From Papaver somniferum (Eukaryota; Streptophyta; Magnoliopsida; Ranunculales; Papaveraceae), in NCBI RefSeq assembly GCF_003573695.1, contig NC_039363.1, positions 123,673,302 through 123,737,301 of the forward strand: a stretch of DNA of 64,000 nucleotides. The letters are read 5' to 3'. A model generated the notes under the pieces. The model was not told the DNA's origin and ran no database searches. It saw only the letters and a list, made by a program, of their open reading frames with translations. A program made the position numbers and the translations under genes. This document shows positions 47,955 to 59,644 of the stretch, one piece after another. Within the stretch, counting starts at the first letter, position 1. Each line of letters begins with the position of its first letter.

Positions 47955-50329
47955 TGTTAGAGCATTGCTCGGTCGAACTCGCATGCGTTGCTATCTCAAG
48001 CATGTTTTTCAATGTTAGTGATCAAAACTATAAGTCTTGATTTCTAGTCTACTATAGCTAAGGTCTCGGACTAGGATAGAAAGTGTAGTTGAGCTCAAGA
48101 ACTCCATGGCAATCATCATACAAGACGAAGGACTACTCAAGGAACTGGTGGATCTTCATCGACTAAAAGGTATGTGGAGACTTGAACTTATCTATCACTC
48201 AAAAGTCTATTTATCTCCTATCTTGAGACAAAAGTCGTTTTGCTATATAGACTTAGATTATACAAATTTGGTATTTCAAGCCAAGTTTATCTCGCCTATC
48301 TATTTCTCGAAATATGTGTTGGTAAGCTTTCGCTTAAGCCAAGTTCATCTTTACCTAGTGACGAAATTCATGTCATGTTTAAATCACTTTGAGAATTGCT
48401 ATGACGAAAAATGGTTTGTGAATAACAACTATATAACGTCCTCTGAGAATGTTTCAAAGATTTAAATGAGAGTTTAGATTATATAACCATTGATAGATAT
48501 AAGCATTGTTGTGGAAACACATATATGTATAAGTCATATTCCTTGAACCAAAGTTTGCGAACTTTGTTGATCAAGAGAACCGGAAGTTTGCACAGTTTGC
48601 GAACTCCGTCCACGAACTCAGTCCGCGAACTGGCGGTAGTTCTCGACCCGAGAATATCTGCTGGAGTTTCAGAACTCACTCAACGAACTCAGTCAGCGAA
48701 CCCAGTCCGCAAACTTGAGTAGGTTATATCTAAAAATGATTGTTCTTGAATTCATCTTTATATTGACTAAGGAATGCTTTTGAAAACCATGGCTATAAAG
48801 TTCATGAACCGATTCGAGTGAATCAAATCGTTTTTGCTTCGGTTGTGTCTTATGAAGTTACTTAAGATCTAAGCAATTTAAAAACTCTCTAACTAGTACA
48901 TTTGAGTCATTTGAACTAGTTATGGTGAAGAAGAATATGGTTGATATGAAAGTGATCATATGGCTAACCATTTGGTTAACTATTGTTGAACCAACTAATG
49001 TACAAGTTTGGGTACGGTTACACAGGCCTAGAAACGTGCATTTCATTTGTGTATAAAAAGCTATGTTTTCGATCTAACGGTTGATAAATATTAGCTTGAA
49101 TCTAATCATGTTTTCATCTAACGGTGAATATTGAGTGCTTTGTTACTAAGCTAACATTGATGGCAAACCCTGATTTGAAAAACTATATAAGGGAGAACTC
49201 TAGCTACTGGGAAACCTAATCCCCACACATTCTGTGTGATACTAGTTGTGCTAAGCTAGAGTTGATTCTCCTTTAACCTCTGGTTTTCTTTACTCAAACC
49301 GGGTTAACAACTTAAAGACTTCATTGGGATTGTGAAGCCAGACCGATACTACTTTATCGTAGTTGTGTGATCTGATCTTGTTGATTCTATCGTACGAGTA
49401 CAATTGTAATAATTGGCTTGAAATTTCTATCTCTGAAAGGCAAGATAAAAAGTAATCACAAACATCTTCGTCTCATCGTTTTTGATTCCACAATATATTT
49501 TTTCGCTGCGTCAATTAAGACTATTGTGAGGTAATTGATAATACTAGGATGTTTTTCGGGAATATAAGTCCGGATTATCAAATTCCTGTTCACCTTTATT
49601 TATCAAAAGACTGAACAAAACTCGTAGGTATATTCGTGGGACACGGATTTATCTATTACCATAGACTTTTCTGTGTGCTACAGATTTGTTATTAAAATCT
49701 TCGACTTTGGGTCGTAGCAACTCTTAGTTGTGGGTGAGATCATCTAAGGGAATCAAGTACGTAGTATTCTGCTGGGATCAAAGACGTAGGAGCATAATTG
49801 TACCTTGGATAAGTGTGATATTGGTTTGGGTTCAAATACAGTCCATACTGAAGTTCGTTTGGAGTAGGCTAGTGTCTGTAGCGGCTTAATACAATGTGTG
49901 TTCAATATGGACTAGGTCCCGGGGTTTTTCTGCATTTGCGGTTTCCTTGTTAACAAAATTCTAGTGTCTGTGTTATTTTTATTTCCGCATTATATTTTTT
50001 ATCTTTATAATTGAAATATAACAGGTTGTGCGTTGTTCAATCAATTAGAATATCCGACCTTTTGGTTGTTGATTTAAATTGATTGACACTTGGATATTGG
50101 TCTTTGGTACTATCCAAGTTATCTCTCTAGTATTTGATAAAGACTTGCAGATTTCTATTTGTTTGAGTATATACCGAATCGAGAGATTGAGATATAAACT
50201 CCTTTGATATACTTTTATCTAGATTGAGTCTGACTGTCTAGTTGATTCTCTAGAAAAGTATATTGGAATTAGTCCATACAGATTTCTAAGCGAAATATTG
50301 GGTGTGGTTGTTATACCCCCGCCTTTTCA
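47955..50329 (+). repeat. LARD-C LTR 1
   Basis: 2375 bp, TGTTAGAGCATTGCTCGG...CCGCCTTTTCA. Core at about 49909-49970; AGTCCGCGAACT-type cluster at about 48555-48720. Followed by TGGTATCTGAGC (50332-50343), a PBS with one mismatch. Confidence 0.9.
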
Positions 50330-50409
50330 ATTGGTATCTGAGCAGGAAAACACGTTTAAAGACCTTACAAATCTGTGTTTGTGGCAATCTGAGTCTGAGG
50401 ACAGAATCT

Positions 50410-51612
50410 ATGACATATATGCATACCAAGATGTATTCTAAAGCTTTTAACTATGCCAAATGTCTTGGGAATACCTCAAAGGATTACTCCTTAGCTGATT
50501 CTTCCGAATCCCGAGGTAAGAAGGTTGTCCCATGTGTTGACATTTCTCTCTCCAATGAGACATTGGGCATTATGGCAAAATCTGAAATGGAGCTCACCAG
50601 AATCTCAAAAAACTCTGCTGAAATTATTGATTTTCAGAATCATGATCAGCTTATTGATGAATTTGAAAAGTCTCTTGATCGAGAACATGATCTCTATAGC
50701 ATCATCGAGTCCTTCCCTAAGGATATTGAAAAACTTATCCAAGAAACTACTCTACAGCGTGAAAAGATTAGTGTTCTTGAGGATATTGTTAAGGAAGACT
50801 CAATTAGATAAAAACGTTTGATCGAGACACATTCATCAAATCTTAATAGACTTCGTGTCGAAAAAGAGAAACTAAGTTCATCTCTTACTCTGTCCCATGA
50901 ACAATGTAGATCCTTGGAAAAGGAAAACTTTGTCTTAAGGGGAAATTCTTCTGTACAAACTAATTCTCATGAATTGAAATACATAACGAAATGTTCTCTA
51001 GAAGAAGATTGTGTCAAGAAAATTTTACATAACTTACAATCTTCTCATATGGCTGTGAAGTTAAAACAGGTGTCATTTATTGCTTCTCCTTCACGAACCT
51101 GTACATCCTGTGGGAAAAGGAATCACTATGCTATCCATTGTTTTACTAGGAGGAAACAAATTTTTAAACTTCATAATTTGCTTCTCACCACTGTCAATGG
51201 AATAAATAGTCGATCGACTACTGCAGTGAATCGTATGCCCACAGAATACCATAAACCTTATAAATATGATTTCTTTCCCAGAAATCATCACAGGGCTCAA
51301 GTGCATTCTAGTGGTATAAATTCTTGTGCCGCTGATAAAAGCATTCCCTGTGTTTATAAGGATGTTTCAGGTAAATCTGAGTCTAGAAAATGGATCCCTC
51401 TCCATCCTGATCCTCTTGAACCAGTTGCAAGAGGTCCTAAATTTAGTCCTCAGAGAAAGTCTTCTGACGGTACTATTAATCAAGTTGTGTCTTTTTCTTC
51501 TGAGATGAATGTCAACCGAAGAAAGGCGAAGAACACAAGGATCAAGCTGTCAGATGATATGTACAACTCAATTCTCAATGATTATAGTAGGATTTCTCCC
51601 TCTACCACCTGA
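50410..51612 (+). pseudogene. LARD-C gag-like gene, copy 1 (nonsense)
   Basis: Same gene as 56286-57488 but with TAA at 50809-50811 where copy 2 has GAA. Otherwise open. Knuckle CTSCGKRNHYAIHC is preserved. Confidence 0.85.
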
Positions 51613-51850
51613 TTCCAGGTATCCTTTTCCTTGTTCCTAACTTGAGAGGTGCAAGGACAATAATTGAGAATTACTCAAGTATGTTGTATATTTTTCTGTT
51701 TAAGTTTTTTTTTTTTGTGCTGACGGTCCACAAACGTTCGCGTCCTCCTCTTGTGGGTTCATAGGATTTCCAAAACAAGAGTTTCCTTCTCATGTTTACA
51801 CTCACATATATATTATTCTATATTGTGTTTTCCATCCCTAACAAAAAATT

Positions 51851-52291
51851 ATGGAGATTTCTGCAAAATCTCAAGAGATTGTGCATCTTGATATGGAGGA
51901 AGACGCTCAAGGACGTGAGTCTATTCAGGAGCTGGTTTTAAAGAAGATGCTTGAAAGAAATGATCACAACTCCTGGATTTATGATTCTGTCAAGGATTCA
52001 ATTCGTTTTCAGAACGATTCAAAGGTCGAGTTTGCAAATCTTCAACTGCAAATAAACCAACTCTTAGATGGCCGAGCCAGAATTCTTGCTAATCAGAATA
52101 TTCTGATATGGAATCAAAAGAAGCTCATCATGGACTGTGTCAAGGATAGACAGCTTGCTCGGGTTGTTGACCGTAAAGTTGGTGTTCTAACTCACGAACA
52201 TGGTGTTTCTACGGTCAAGAGAATAAAGGAAATCAGTGACACCTTCTTTGATGGATTCATTGAAAGATATGAGGTTGTAAACGAACTCTGA
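51851..52291 (+). CDS. LARD-C second ORF, copy 1 (146 codons, unknown)
   Basis: MEISAKSQEIVHLDMEEDAQ... to ...ERYEVVNEL. Predominantly charged and probably helical, with no signal peptide, membrane segment or motif recognised. It lies 240 bp after the gag stop. It differs from copy 2 at ten bases, eight of them changing amino acids. Confidence 0.55.
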   Translation: MEISAKSQEIVHLDMEEDAQGRESIQELVLKKMLERNDHNSWIYDSVKDSIRFQNDSKVEFANLQLQINQLLDGRARILANQNILIWNQKKLIMDCVKDRQLARVVDRKVGVLTHEHGVSTVKRIKEISDTFFDGFIERYEVVNEL

Positions 52292-53771
52292 TTTTATTTT
52301 TAGTTTGCCTAGTAAATCTTCTATTTTCTTGTTTTGTTTAGAAGAATAACTAGAGTTTGGAATAGCCATGATTGTGATTACACATAGCTATGTCCAACGT
52401 TTTAATTTTCATGTTTTTAGGTTTATTGGTTTAAATTCTAAAAAATTGTTTGGAAGATGATTTTCACAGTATTAATCTTTATGGTTTTATATATTGTAAT
52501 ATTGTTATGGGATATGTGTGTTTACGTCCGTGAACTTGATTTTCCCATACTTTGTCAAAAGTAAAGTCTTTCGTAAGTCGATATGCATTTATTGATAAAA
52601 GAATGAATGGACTTTTGATAAATACAAAAGTTAAGCCTATTATGTCAATTATTGATGGAAGATAGGTTAAAATCTTTTGTAGTCAAGGATTATGTCTATT
52701 GTATGTCGTTATGCAAATAGTGATGGAAAATATAATGAATCCTTGTGTATTCTGTATTATTGATCTTCCCTGATCCATAATCTTTTATGTATTACTGTGA
52801 GGCTCCGTAAGTTTTCTTATGTCGAGCATGAACAATTAAATTGATTACTTTTTTTGGTTAATTTGATTGTATATTCCGATTAGATTAATTATGGGTTCTC
52901 TTGTGATTAATCTAATTGAGTATTTTTTGAGTCTCCACAAGTTCATTTATGTTGAGCATTTCCAATTAAATTAATCATAAGTTCTCTTTTGGTTGATTTA
53001 ATTGAGTATTTTTTGGATTTATATTCCTATGTGATTTGTTATGTCCAAAGAAATCCTTCTTTTCTTTCGAAATTAAGGTCGCTCTTGTTGTTCTTTAGGG
53101 AATGACATTTTATGGGGGAGAGTTCTTAATTGAACTTTCGCTTAATTGCCATATCTTTGTGGGGAGTGCGGCTGTGGAATATTATAGGGGTTATCTTGTA
53201 TCTTTAAACTCCTTGATGAATGCATTTAGCTTCGGCTTTATGATTGCATCTAAAGAACAAGTTGATATATGCTTTCTTTTAGTCATGAAATGTCTCTTTC
53301 GAAAATTTCATTAGGATCCCCTTCTTGTACCTTTGCCAATTTTATTGACAAAAAGGGGGAGAATTAATATATAGTCCACACTACAAATACATATGGTTTT
53401 CGGATCATTATGTAAGGGGGAGTGGTTTCCATGTGAGATGGAGTATTGACTAAGGGGGAGTGATACATATCACCATAGTATTGTTGTTAAAGTTGTGATA
53501 TAATTGAACTTTGACGCTGTGTAATGATACTATGACACTGTATAACAATGATTGAGAACTCTTGTTTTCTCATTGTTATAGCTATGGATTTTCAATAATG
53601 ATGATGCTAAACTTACAACCTATGGGATCATTGGAGTACTTGGAAGTGACGAAGATTTCGAGTAACGTTGAAGATTAGACATGTGGAATAGGAGCTTCAA
53701 AAATGTATTTATCTTTTTTGTATTCCATATGTATTAATAGTTTTGTCACTAAAATTGACAAAGGGGGAGAT
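52292..53771 (+). other. LARD-C internal region 1, 3' part
   Basis: 1.5 kb AT-rich, no gene. AATTAAAT/TTGATTAAT-type stretches near 52830-53010. PPT AAAGGGGGAGAT at about 53760-53771 abuts LTR 2. Confidence 0.6.
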
Positions 53772-56205
53772 TGTTAGAGCATTGCTCGGTCGAAATCGCA
53801 TGCGTTGATATCTCAAGCATGTAAGTCAATGTTAGTGATCAAAACTACAAGTCTTGATTTCTAGTCTACTATAGCTAAGGTCTCGGACTAGGATAGAAAG
53901 TTTAGTTGAGCTCAAGAACTCCATGGAAATCATCATACAAGACGAAGGACTACTCAAGGAACTGGTGGATCTTCATCGACTAAAAGGTATGTGGAGACTT
54001 GAACTTATCTATCACTCAAAAGTATGTTTATCTCCTATCTTGGGACAAAAGTCGTTTTGCTATATAGACTTAGATTATACATATTTGCTATTTCGAGCCG
54101 AGTTTATCTCGCCTATCTATTTCTCGAAATATGTGTTGGTAAGCTTTCGCTTTAGCAAAGTTCATCTTTACCTAGTGATGAAAGCCATGTCATGTTTCAA
54201 TCACTTTGAAAATTGCTCTGACGAAAAATGGTTTGTGAATAACAACTATATAACGACCTCTGAGAATGTTTCAATGATTGAAATGAGAGTTTAGATTATA
54301 TAACCATTGATGGATATAAGCATTGTTGTGGAAACACATATATGTATAAGTCTTATTCCTTGAACCAAAGTTTGCGAACTTTGTTGGTCAAGAGAACCAG
54401 AAGTTTGCATAGTTTGCGAACTCAGTCCACGAACTGGCGGAAGTTCTCGACCCGAGAATATCTGGTGGAGTTTGAGAACTCACTCAGCGAACTCAGTCCG
54501 CGAACTGACGATAGTTCTCGACTCGAGAATATCTGCTGGAGTTTGAAAACTCTTTCCGGGAACTTAAGTCCACGAACCCAGTCCGCGAACTTGAGTAGGT
54601 TATATCTAAAAACGATTGTTCTTGAACTCATCTTTATATTGATTAAGGAATGCTTTTGCAAACCATGGATATAAAGTTCATGAACCGATTCGAGTGAATC
54701 AAATCGTTTTTGCTTCGATTGTGTCTTGTGAAGTTACATAAGATATAAGCAATTGAAAAACTCTCTAACTAGTTCATTTAAGTCATTTGAACTAGTTATG
54801 GTGAAGAAGAATATGGTTGATATGAAAGTGATCATATTGCTAACCATTTGGTTAACTATTTTTGAACCAACTAATGTACAAGTTTGGGTACGGTTACACA
54901 AGCCTAGAAACGTGCATTTCATTTGTGTATAACAAGCTATGTTTTCGATCTAACGGTTGATAAATATTAGCTTGAATCTAATCATGTTTTCATCTAACGG
55001 AGAATATTGAATGCTTTGTTACTAAGCTAACATTGATTGCAAACCCTGATTTGAAAGACTATATAAGGGAGAGCTCTAGCAACTGGGAAACCTAATCTCC
55101 ACACATTCTGTGTGATACTAGTTGTGCTAACCTAGATTTGATTCTCCTTTAACCTCTGGTTTTCTTTTCTCAAACCGGGTTAACGACTTAAAGACTTCAT
55201 TGGGATTGTGAAGCCAGACCGATACTACTTTATCGTAGTTGTGTGATCTGATCTTGCTGAGTTTATCGTACGAGTACAATTGTAATAATTGGATTGACAT
55301 TTGTATCTCCGAAAGGCAAGATAAAAAGTAATCACAAACATCTTCGTCTCATCGTTTTTGATTTCCCAATATCTTTTTTCGCTGCGTCGACTAAGACTAT
55401 TGTGAGGTAATTGATAATACAAGGATGTTTTTCGGGAATATAAGTCCGGATTATCAAATTCCTGTTCACCTTGATTTATCAAAAGACGGAACAAAACTCG
55501 TAGGTATATTCGTGGGACACGGATTTATCTATTACCATAGACCTTTCTGAGTGCTACAGATTTGTTATTAAAGTCTTCGACTTTGGGTCGTAGCAACTCT
55601 TGGTTGTGGGTGAGATCATCTAAGGGAATCAAGTACGTAGTATTCTGCTGGGATCAGAGACGTAGGAGCATAACTGTACCTTGGATAAGTGTGAGATTGG
55701 TTGGGGTTCAAATACAGTCCATATCGAAGTTAGTTTGGAGTAGGCTAGTGTCTGTAGCGGCTTAATACAGTGTGTGTTCAATATGGACTAGGTCCCGGGG
55801 TTTTTCTACATTTGCGGTTTCCTCGTTAACAAAATTCTGGTGTCTGTGTTATTTTTATTTTCGCATTATATTATTTATCTTTATAATTGAAATATCACAG
55901 GTTGTGCGTTTTTCAATCAATTAGAATATCCGACCTTTTGGTTGTTGATTTAAATTGATTGACACTTGGATATTGGTCTTTGGTACTATCCAAGTTATCT
56001 CTCTAGTATTTGATAAAGACTTGCAGATTTCTATTTGTTTGAGTATATATCGAATCGAGAGATTGAGATATAAACTCCTTTGATATACTTTTATCTAGAT
56101 TGAGTCTGACTGTCTAGTTGATTCTCTAGCAAAGTATATTGGAATTAGTCCATACAGATTTCTAAGCGAAATATTGAGTGTGGTTGTTATACCCCCGCTA
56201 TTTCA
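53772..56205 (+). repeat. LARD-C LTR 2 (shared, central)
   Basis: 2434 bp. Core at about 55784-55845; AGTCCGCGAACT-type cluster at about 54365-54600. Serves as 3' LTR for internal region 1 and 5' LTR for region 2. The following PBS reads TGGTATCTAAGA (56208-56219), more decayed than that after LTR 1. Confidence 0.9.
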
Positions 56206-56285
56206 ATTGGTATCTAAGAAGGCAAACACGTTTAAAGACCTTACAAATCTGTGTTTGTGGCAATCTGAGTCTGAGGACAGAATCT

Positions 56286-57488
56286 ATGACATATATGCAT
56301 ACCAAGATGTCTTCTAAAGCTTTTAACTATGCCAAATGTCTTGGGAATACCTCAAAGGATTACTCCTTAGATAATTCTTCCGAATCCCGAGGTAAGAAGG
56401 TTGTCCCATGTGTTGACATTTCTCTCTCCAATGAGACATTGGGCATTATGGAAAAAGCTGAAATGGAGCTCACCAGAATCTCAAAAAACTCTGCTGAAAT
56501 TATTGATTTTCAGAATCATGATCAACTTATTGATGAATTTGAAAAGTCTCTTGATCGAGAACATGATCTCTATATCATCATCGAGTCCTTCTCTAATAAT
56601 ATTGAAAAACTTATCCAAGAAACTACTCTACAGCGTGAAAAGATTAGTGTTCTTGAGGATATTGTTAAGGAAGACTCAATTAGAGAAAAACGTTTGATCG
56701 AGACGCATTCATCAAATCTTAACAGACTTCGTGTCGAAAAAGAGAAACTAAGTGCATCTCTTACTCTGGCCCATGAACAGTGTAGATCCTTGGAAAAGAA
56801 AAACTTTGTCTTAAGGGGAAATTCATCTATAGAAACTAATTCTCATGAATTGCAATACATAACGAAATGTTCTCTAGAAGAAGATTGTGTCAAGAAAAGT
56901 TTACATAACTTACAATCTTCTCATATGGCTGTGAAGTTAAAACATGTGTCATTTATTGCTTCTCCTTCACGAACTTGTACATCATGTGGGAAAAGGAATC
57001 ACTATGCTATCCATTGTTTTACCAGGAGGAAACAAATTTTTAAACTTCATAATTTGCTTCTTACCACTGCCAATGGAATAAATAGTCGATCGACTACTAC
57101 AGTGAATCGTATGCCCACAGAATACCAGAAACCTTATAAATATGATTTCTTTCCCAGAAATCATCACAGGGCTCAAGTGCATTCTAGTGGTATAAATTCT
57201 TGTGCCGCTGATAAAAGCATTCCCTGTGTTTATAAGGTTGTTTCAGGTAAATCTGAGTCTAGAAAATGGATCCCTCTCCATCCTGATCCTATTGAACCAG
57301 TTGCAAGAGATCCTAGATTTAGTCCTCAGAGAAAGTCTTCTGACGGTACTATTAATCAAGTTGTGTATTTTTCTTCTGAGATGAATGTCAACCGAAGAAA
57401 GGCGAAGAATACAAGGATCAAGCTGTCAGATGATATGTACAACTCAATTCTCAGTGATTATAGTAGGATTTCTCCCTCTACCACCTGA
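56286..57488 (+). CDS. LARD-C gag-like protein, copy 2 (open)
   Basis: 400 codons from the ATG at 56286 (MTYMHTKMSSKAFN...). Residues about 55-175 are charged heptad-like helix, probably coiled coil. A CCHC knuckle lies at residues 231-244 (CTSCGKRNHYAIHC), followed by a basic tail ending near ESRKWIPLHPDP and ...DYSRISPSTT. No UBN2 capsid domain is recognised, unlike LARD-B, and no protease follows. The frame is open upstream without an ATG to the LTR end; this ATG was chosen as the first after the PBS. It could supply an RNA-binding coat function if expressed. Confidence 0.7.
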   Translation: MTYMHTKMSSKAFNYAKCLGNTSKDYSLDNSSESRGKKVVPCVDISLSNETLGIMEKAEMELTRISKNSAEIIDFQNHDQLIDEFEKSLDREHDLYIIIESFSNNIEKLIQETTLQREKISVLEDIVKEDSIREKRLIETHSSNLNRLRVEKEKLSASLTLAHEQCRSLEKKNFVLRGNSSIETNSHELQYITKCSLEEDCVKKSLHNLQSSHMAVKLKHVSFIASPSRTCTSCGKRNHYAIHCFTRRKQIFKLHNLLLTTANGINSRSTTTVNRMPTEYQKPYKYDFFPRNHHRAQVHSSGINSCAADKSIPCVYKVVSGKSESRKWIPLHPDPIEPVARDPRFSPQRKSSDGTINQVVYFSSEMNVNRRKAKNTRIKLSDDMYNSILSDYSRISPSTT

Positions 57489-57724
57489 TTCCAGGTATCG
57501 TTTTCCTTGTTCCTAACTTGAGAGGTGCAAGGACAATAATTGAGAATTACTCAAGTATGTTGTATATTTTTATGTTTAAGTTTTTTTTTTGTGCTGATGG
57601 TCCACTAACGTTCGCGTCCTCCTCTTGTGGGTTCATAGGATTTCCAAAACAATACTTTTCTTCTCATGTTTACACTCACATATATATTATTCTATATTGT
57701 GTTTTCCATCCCTAACAAAAAATT

Positions 57725-58165
57725 ATGGAGATTTCTGCAAAATCTCAAGAGATTGTGCATCTTGATATGGAGGAAGACACTCAAGGACGTGAGTCTATTC
57801 AGGAGCTGGTTTTAAAGAAGATGCTTGAAAGAAAGGATCACAACTCCTGGATTGATGATTCTGTCAAGGATTCAATTCGTTTTCAGAACGATTCAAAGGT
57901 CGAGTTTGCAAATCTTCAATTGCACATAAACCAACTCTTAGATGGTCGAGCCAGAATTCTTGCTAATCAGAATATTCTGATACGGAATCAAAAGAATCTC
58001 ATCATGGACTGTGTCAAGAATAGACAGCTTGCTCGGGTTGTTGACCGTAAAGTTGGTGTTCTAACTCACGAACATGGTGTTTCTACGGTCAAGAGAGTAA
58101 AGGAAATCAGTGACACCTTCTTTGATGGATTCATTGAAAGATATGAGGTTGTAAACGAACTCTGA
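57725..58165 (+). CDS. LARD-C second ORF, copy 2 (146 codons, unknown)
   Basis: Full-length partner of 51851-52291 (begins MEISAKSQEIVHLDMEEDTQ). Both copies are intact, and the product has no recognised domain. Its place after gag is where pol would start in an autonomous Copia element. It could be a remnant of a longer gene, a novel accessory protein, or non-functional. Confidence 0.55.
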   Translation: MEISAKSQEIVHLDMEEDTQGRESIQELVLKKMLERKDHNSWIDDSVKDSIRFQNDSKVEFANLQLHINQLLDGRARILANQNILIRNQKNLIMDCVKNRQLARVVDRKVGVLTHEHGVSTVKRVKEISDTFFDGFIERYEVVNEL

Positions 58166-59644
58166 TTTTATTTTTAGTTTGCCTAGTAAATCTTCTATTT
58201 TCTTGTTTTGTTTAGAAGAATAATTAGAGTTTGGAATAGCCATGATTGTGATTACACATAGCTATGTCCAACGTTTTCATTTTCATGTTTTTAGGTTTAT
58301 TGGTTTAAATTCTAAAAAATTGTTTGGAAGATGATTTTTGCAGTAATAATCTTTATGGTTTTATATATTGTAATATTGTTATGGGATATTGTGTTTACGT
58401 CCGTGAACTTGATTGTCCCATACTTTGTCAAAAGTAAAGTCTTTCGTAAGTCGATATGCATGTATTGATAAAAGAATGAATGGACTTTTGACAAATACAA
58501 AAGTTAAGCCTATTATGTCAATTATTGATGGAAGATATGTTAAAATCTTTTGTATTCAAGGATTATGTCTATTGTATGTCGTTATGCAAATAATGATGGA
58601 AAATATAATGAATCCTTGTGTATTCCGTAGTATTGATCTTCCCTGACCCATAATCTTTTATGTATTACTGTGAGGCTCCGTAAGTTTTCTTATGTCGAGC
58701 ATGAACAATTAAATTGATTACTTTTTTTGGTTAATTTTATTTTATATTCCGATTAGATTAATTATAGGTTCTCTTGTGATTAATCTAATTGAGTATTTTT
58801 TGAGTCTCCACAAGTTCACTTATGTTGAGCATTTCCAATTAAATTAATCATAAGTTCTCTTTTGGTTGATTTAATTGAGTATTTTTTGGATTTATATTCC
58901 TATGTGATTTGTTATGTCCAAAGAAATCCTTCTTTTCTTTCGAAATTAAGGTCGCTCTTGTTGTTCTTTAGGGAATGACATTTTATGGGGGAGAGTTCTT
59001 AATTGAACTTGCGCTTAATTGCCATATCTTTGTGGGGAGTGCGGCTGTGGAATATTATAGGGGTTATATTGTATCTTTAAACTCCTTTATGAATGCATTT
59101 AGCTTCGGCTTTATGATTGCATCTAAAGAACAAGTTGATATATGCTTTCTTTTAGTCATGAAATGTCTCTTTCGAAAATTTCATTAGGATCCCCTTCTTG
59201 TACCTTTGCCAATTTTATTGACAAAAAGGGGGAGAATTAATATATAGTCCACACTACAAATACATATGGTTTTCGGATCATTATGTAAGGGGGAGTGGTT
59301 TCCATGTGAGATGGAGTATTGACTAAGGGTGAGTGATACATATCACCATATTATTGTTGTTAAAGTTGTGATATAATTGAACTTTGACGTTATGTAATGA
59401 TACTATGACACTGTATAACTATGATTGAGAACTCTTGTTTTCTCATTGTTATAGCTATGGATTTTCAATAACAATGATGCTAAACTTACAACCTTTGGGA
59501 TCACTCGAGTACTTGGAAGTGACGAAGATTTCGAGTAATGTTGAAGATTAGACATGTGGAATAGGAGCTTCAAAAATGTATTTATCTTTTTTGTATTCCA
59601 TATGTATTAATAGTTTTGTCACTAAAATTGTCAAAGGGGGAGAT
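58166..59644 (+). other. LARD-C internal region 2, 3' part
   Basis: Matches 52292-53771 closely. Non-coding. PPT AAAGGGGGAGAT at about 59633-59644. Confidence 0.6.
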
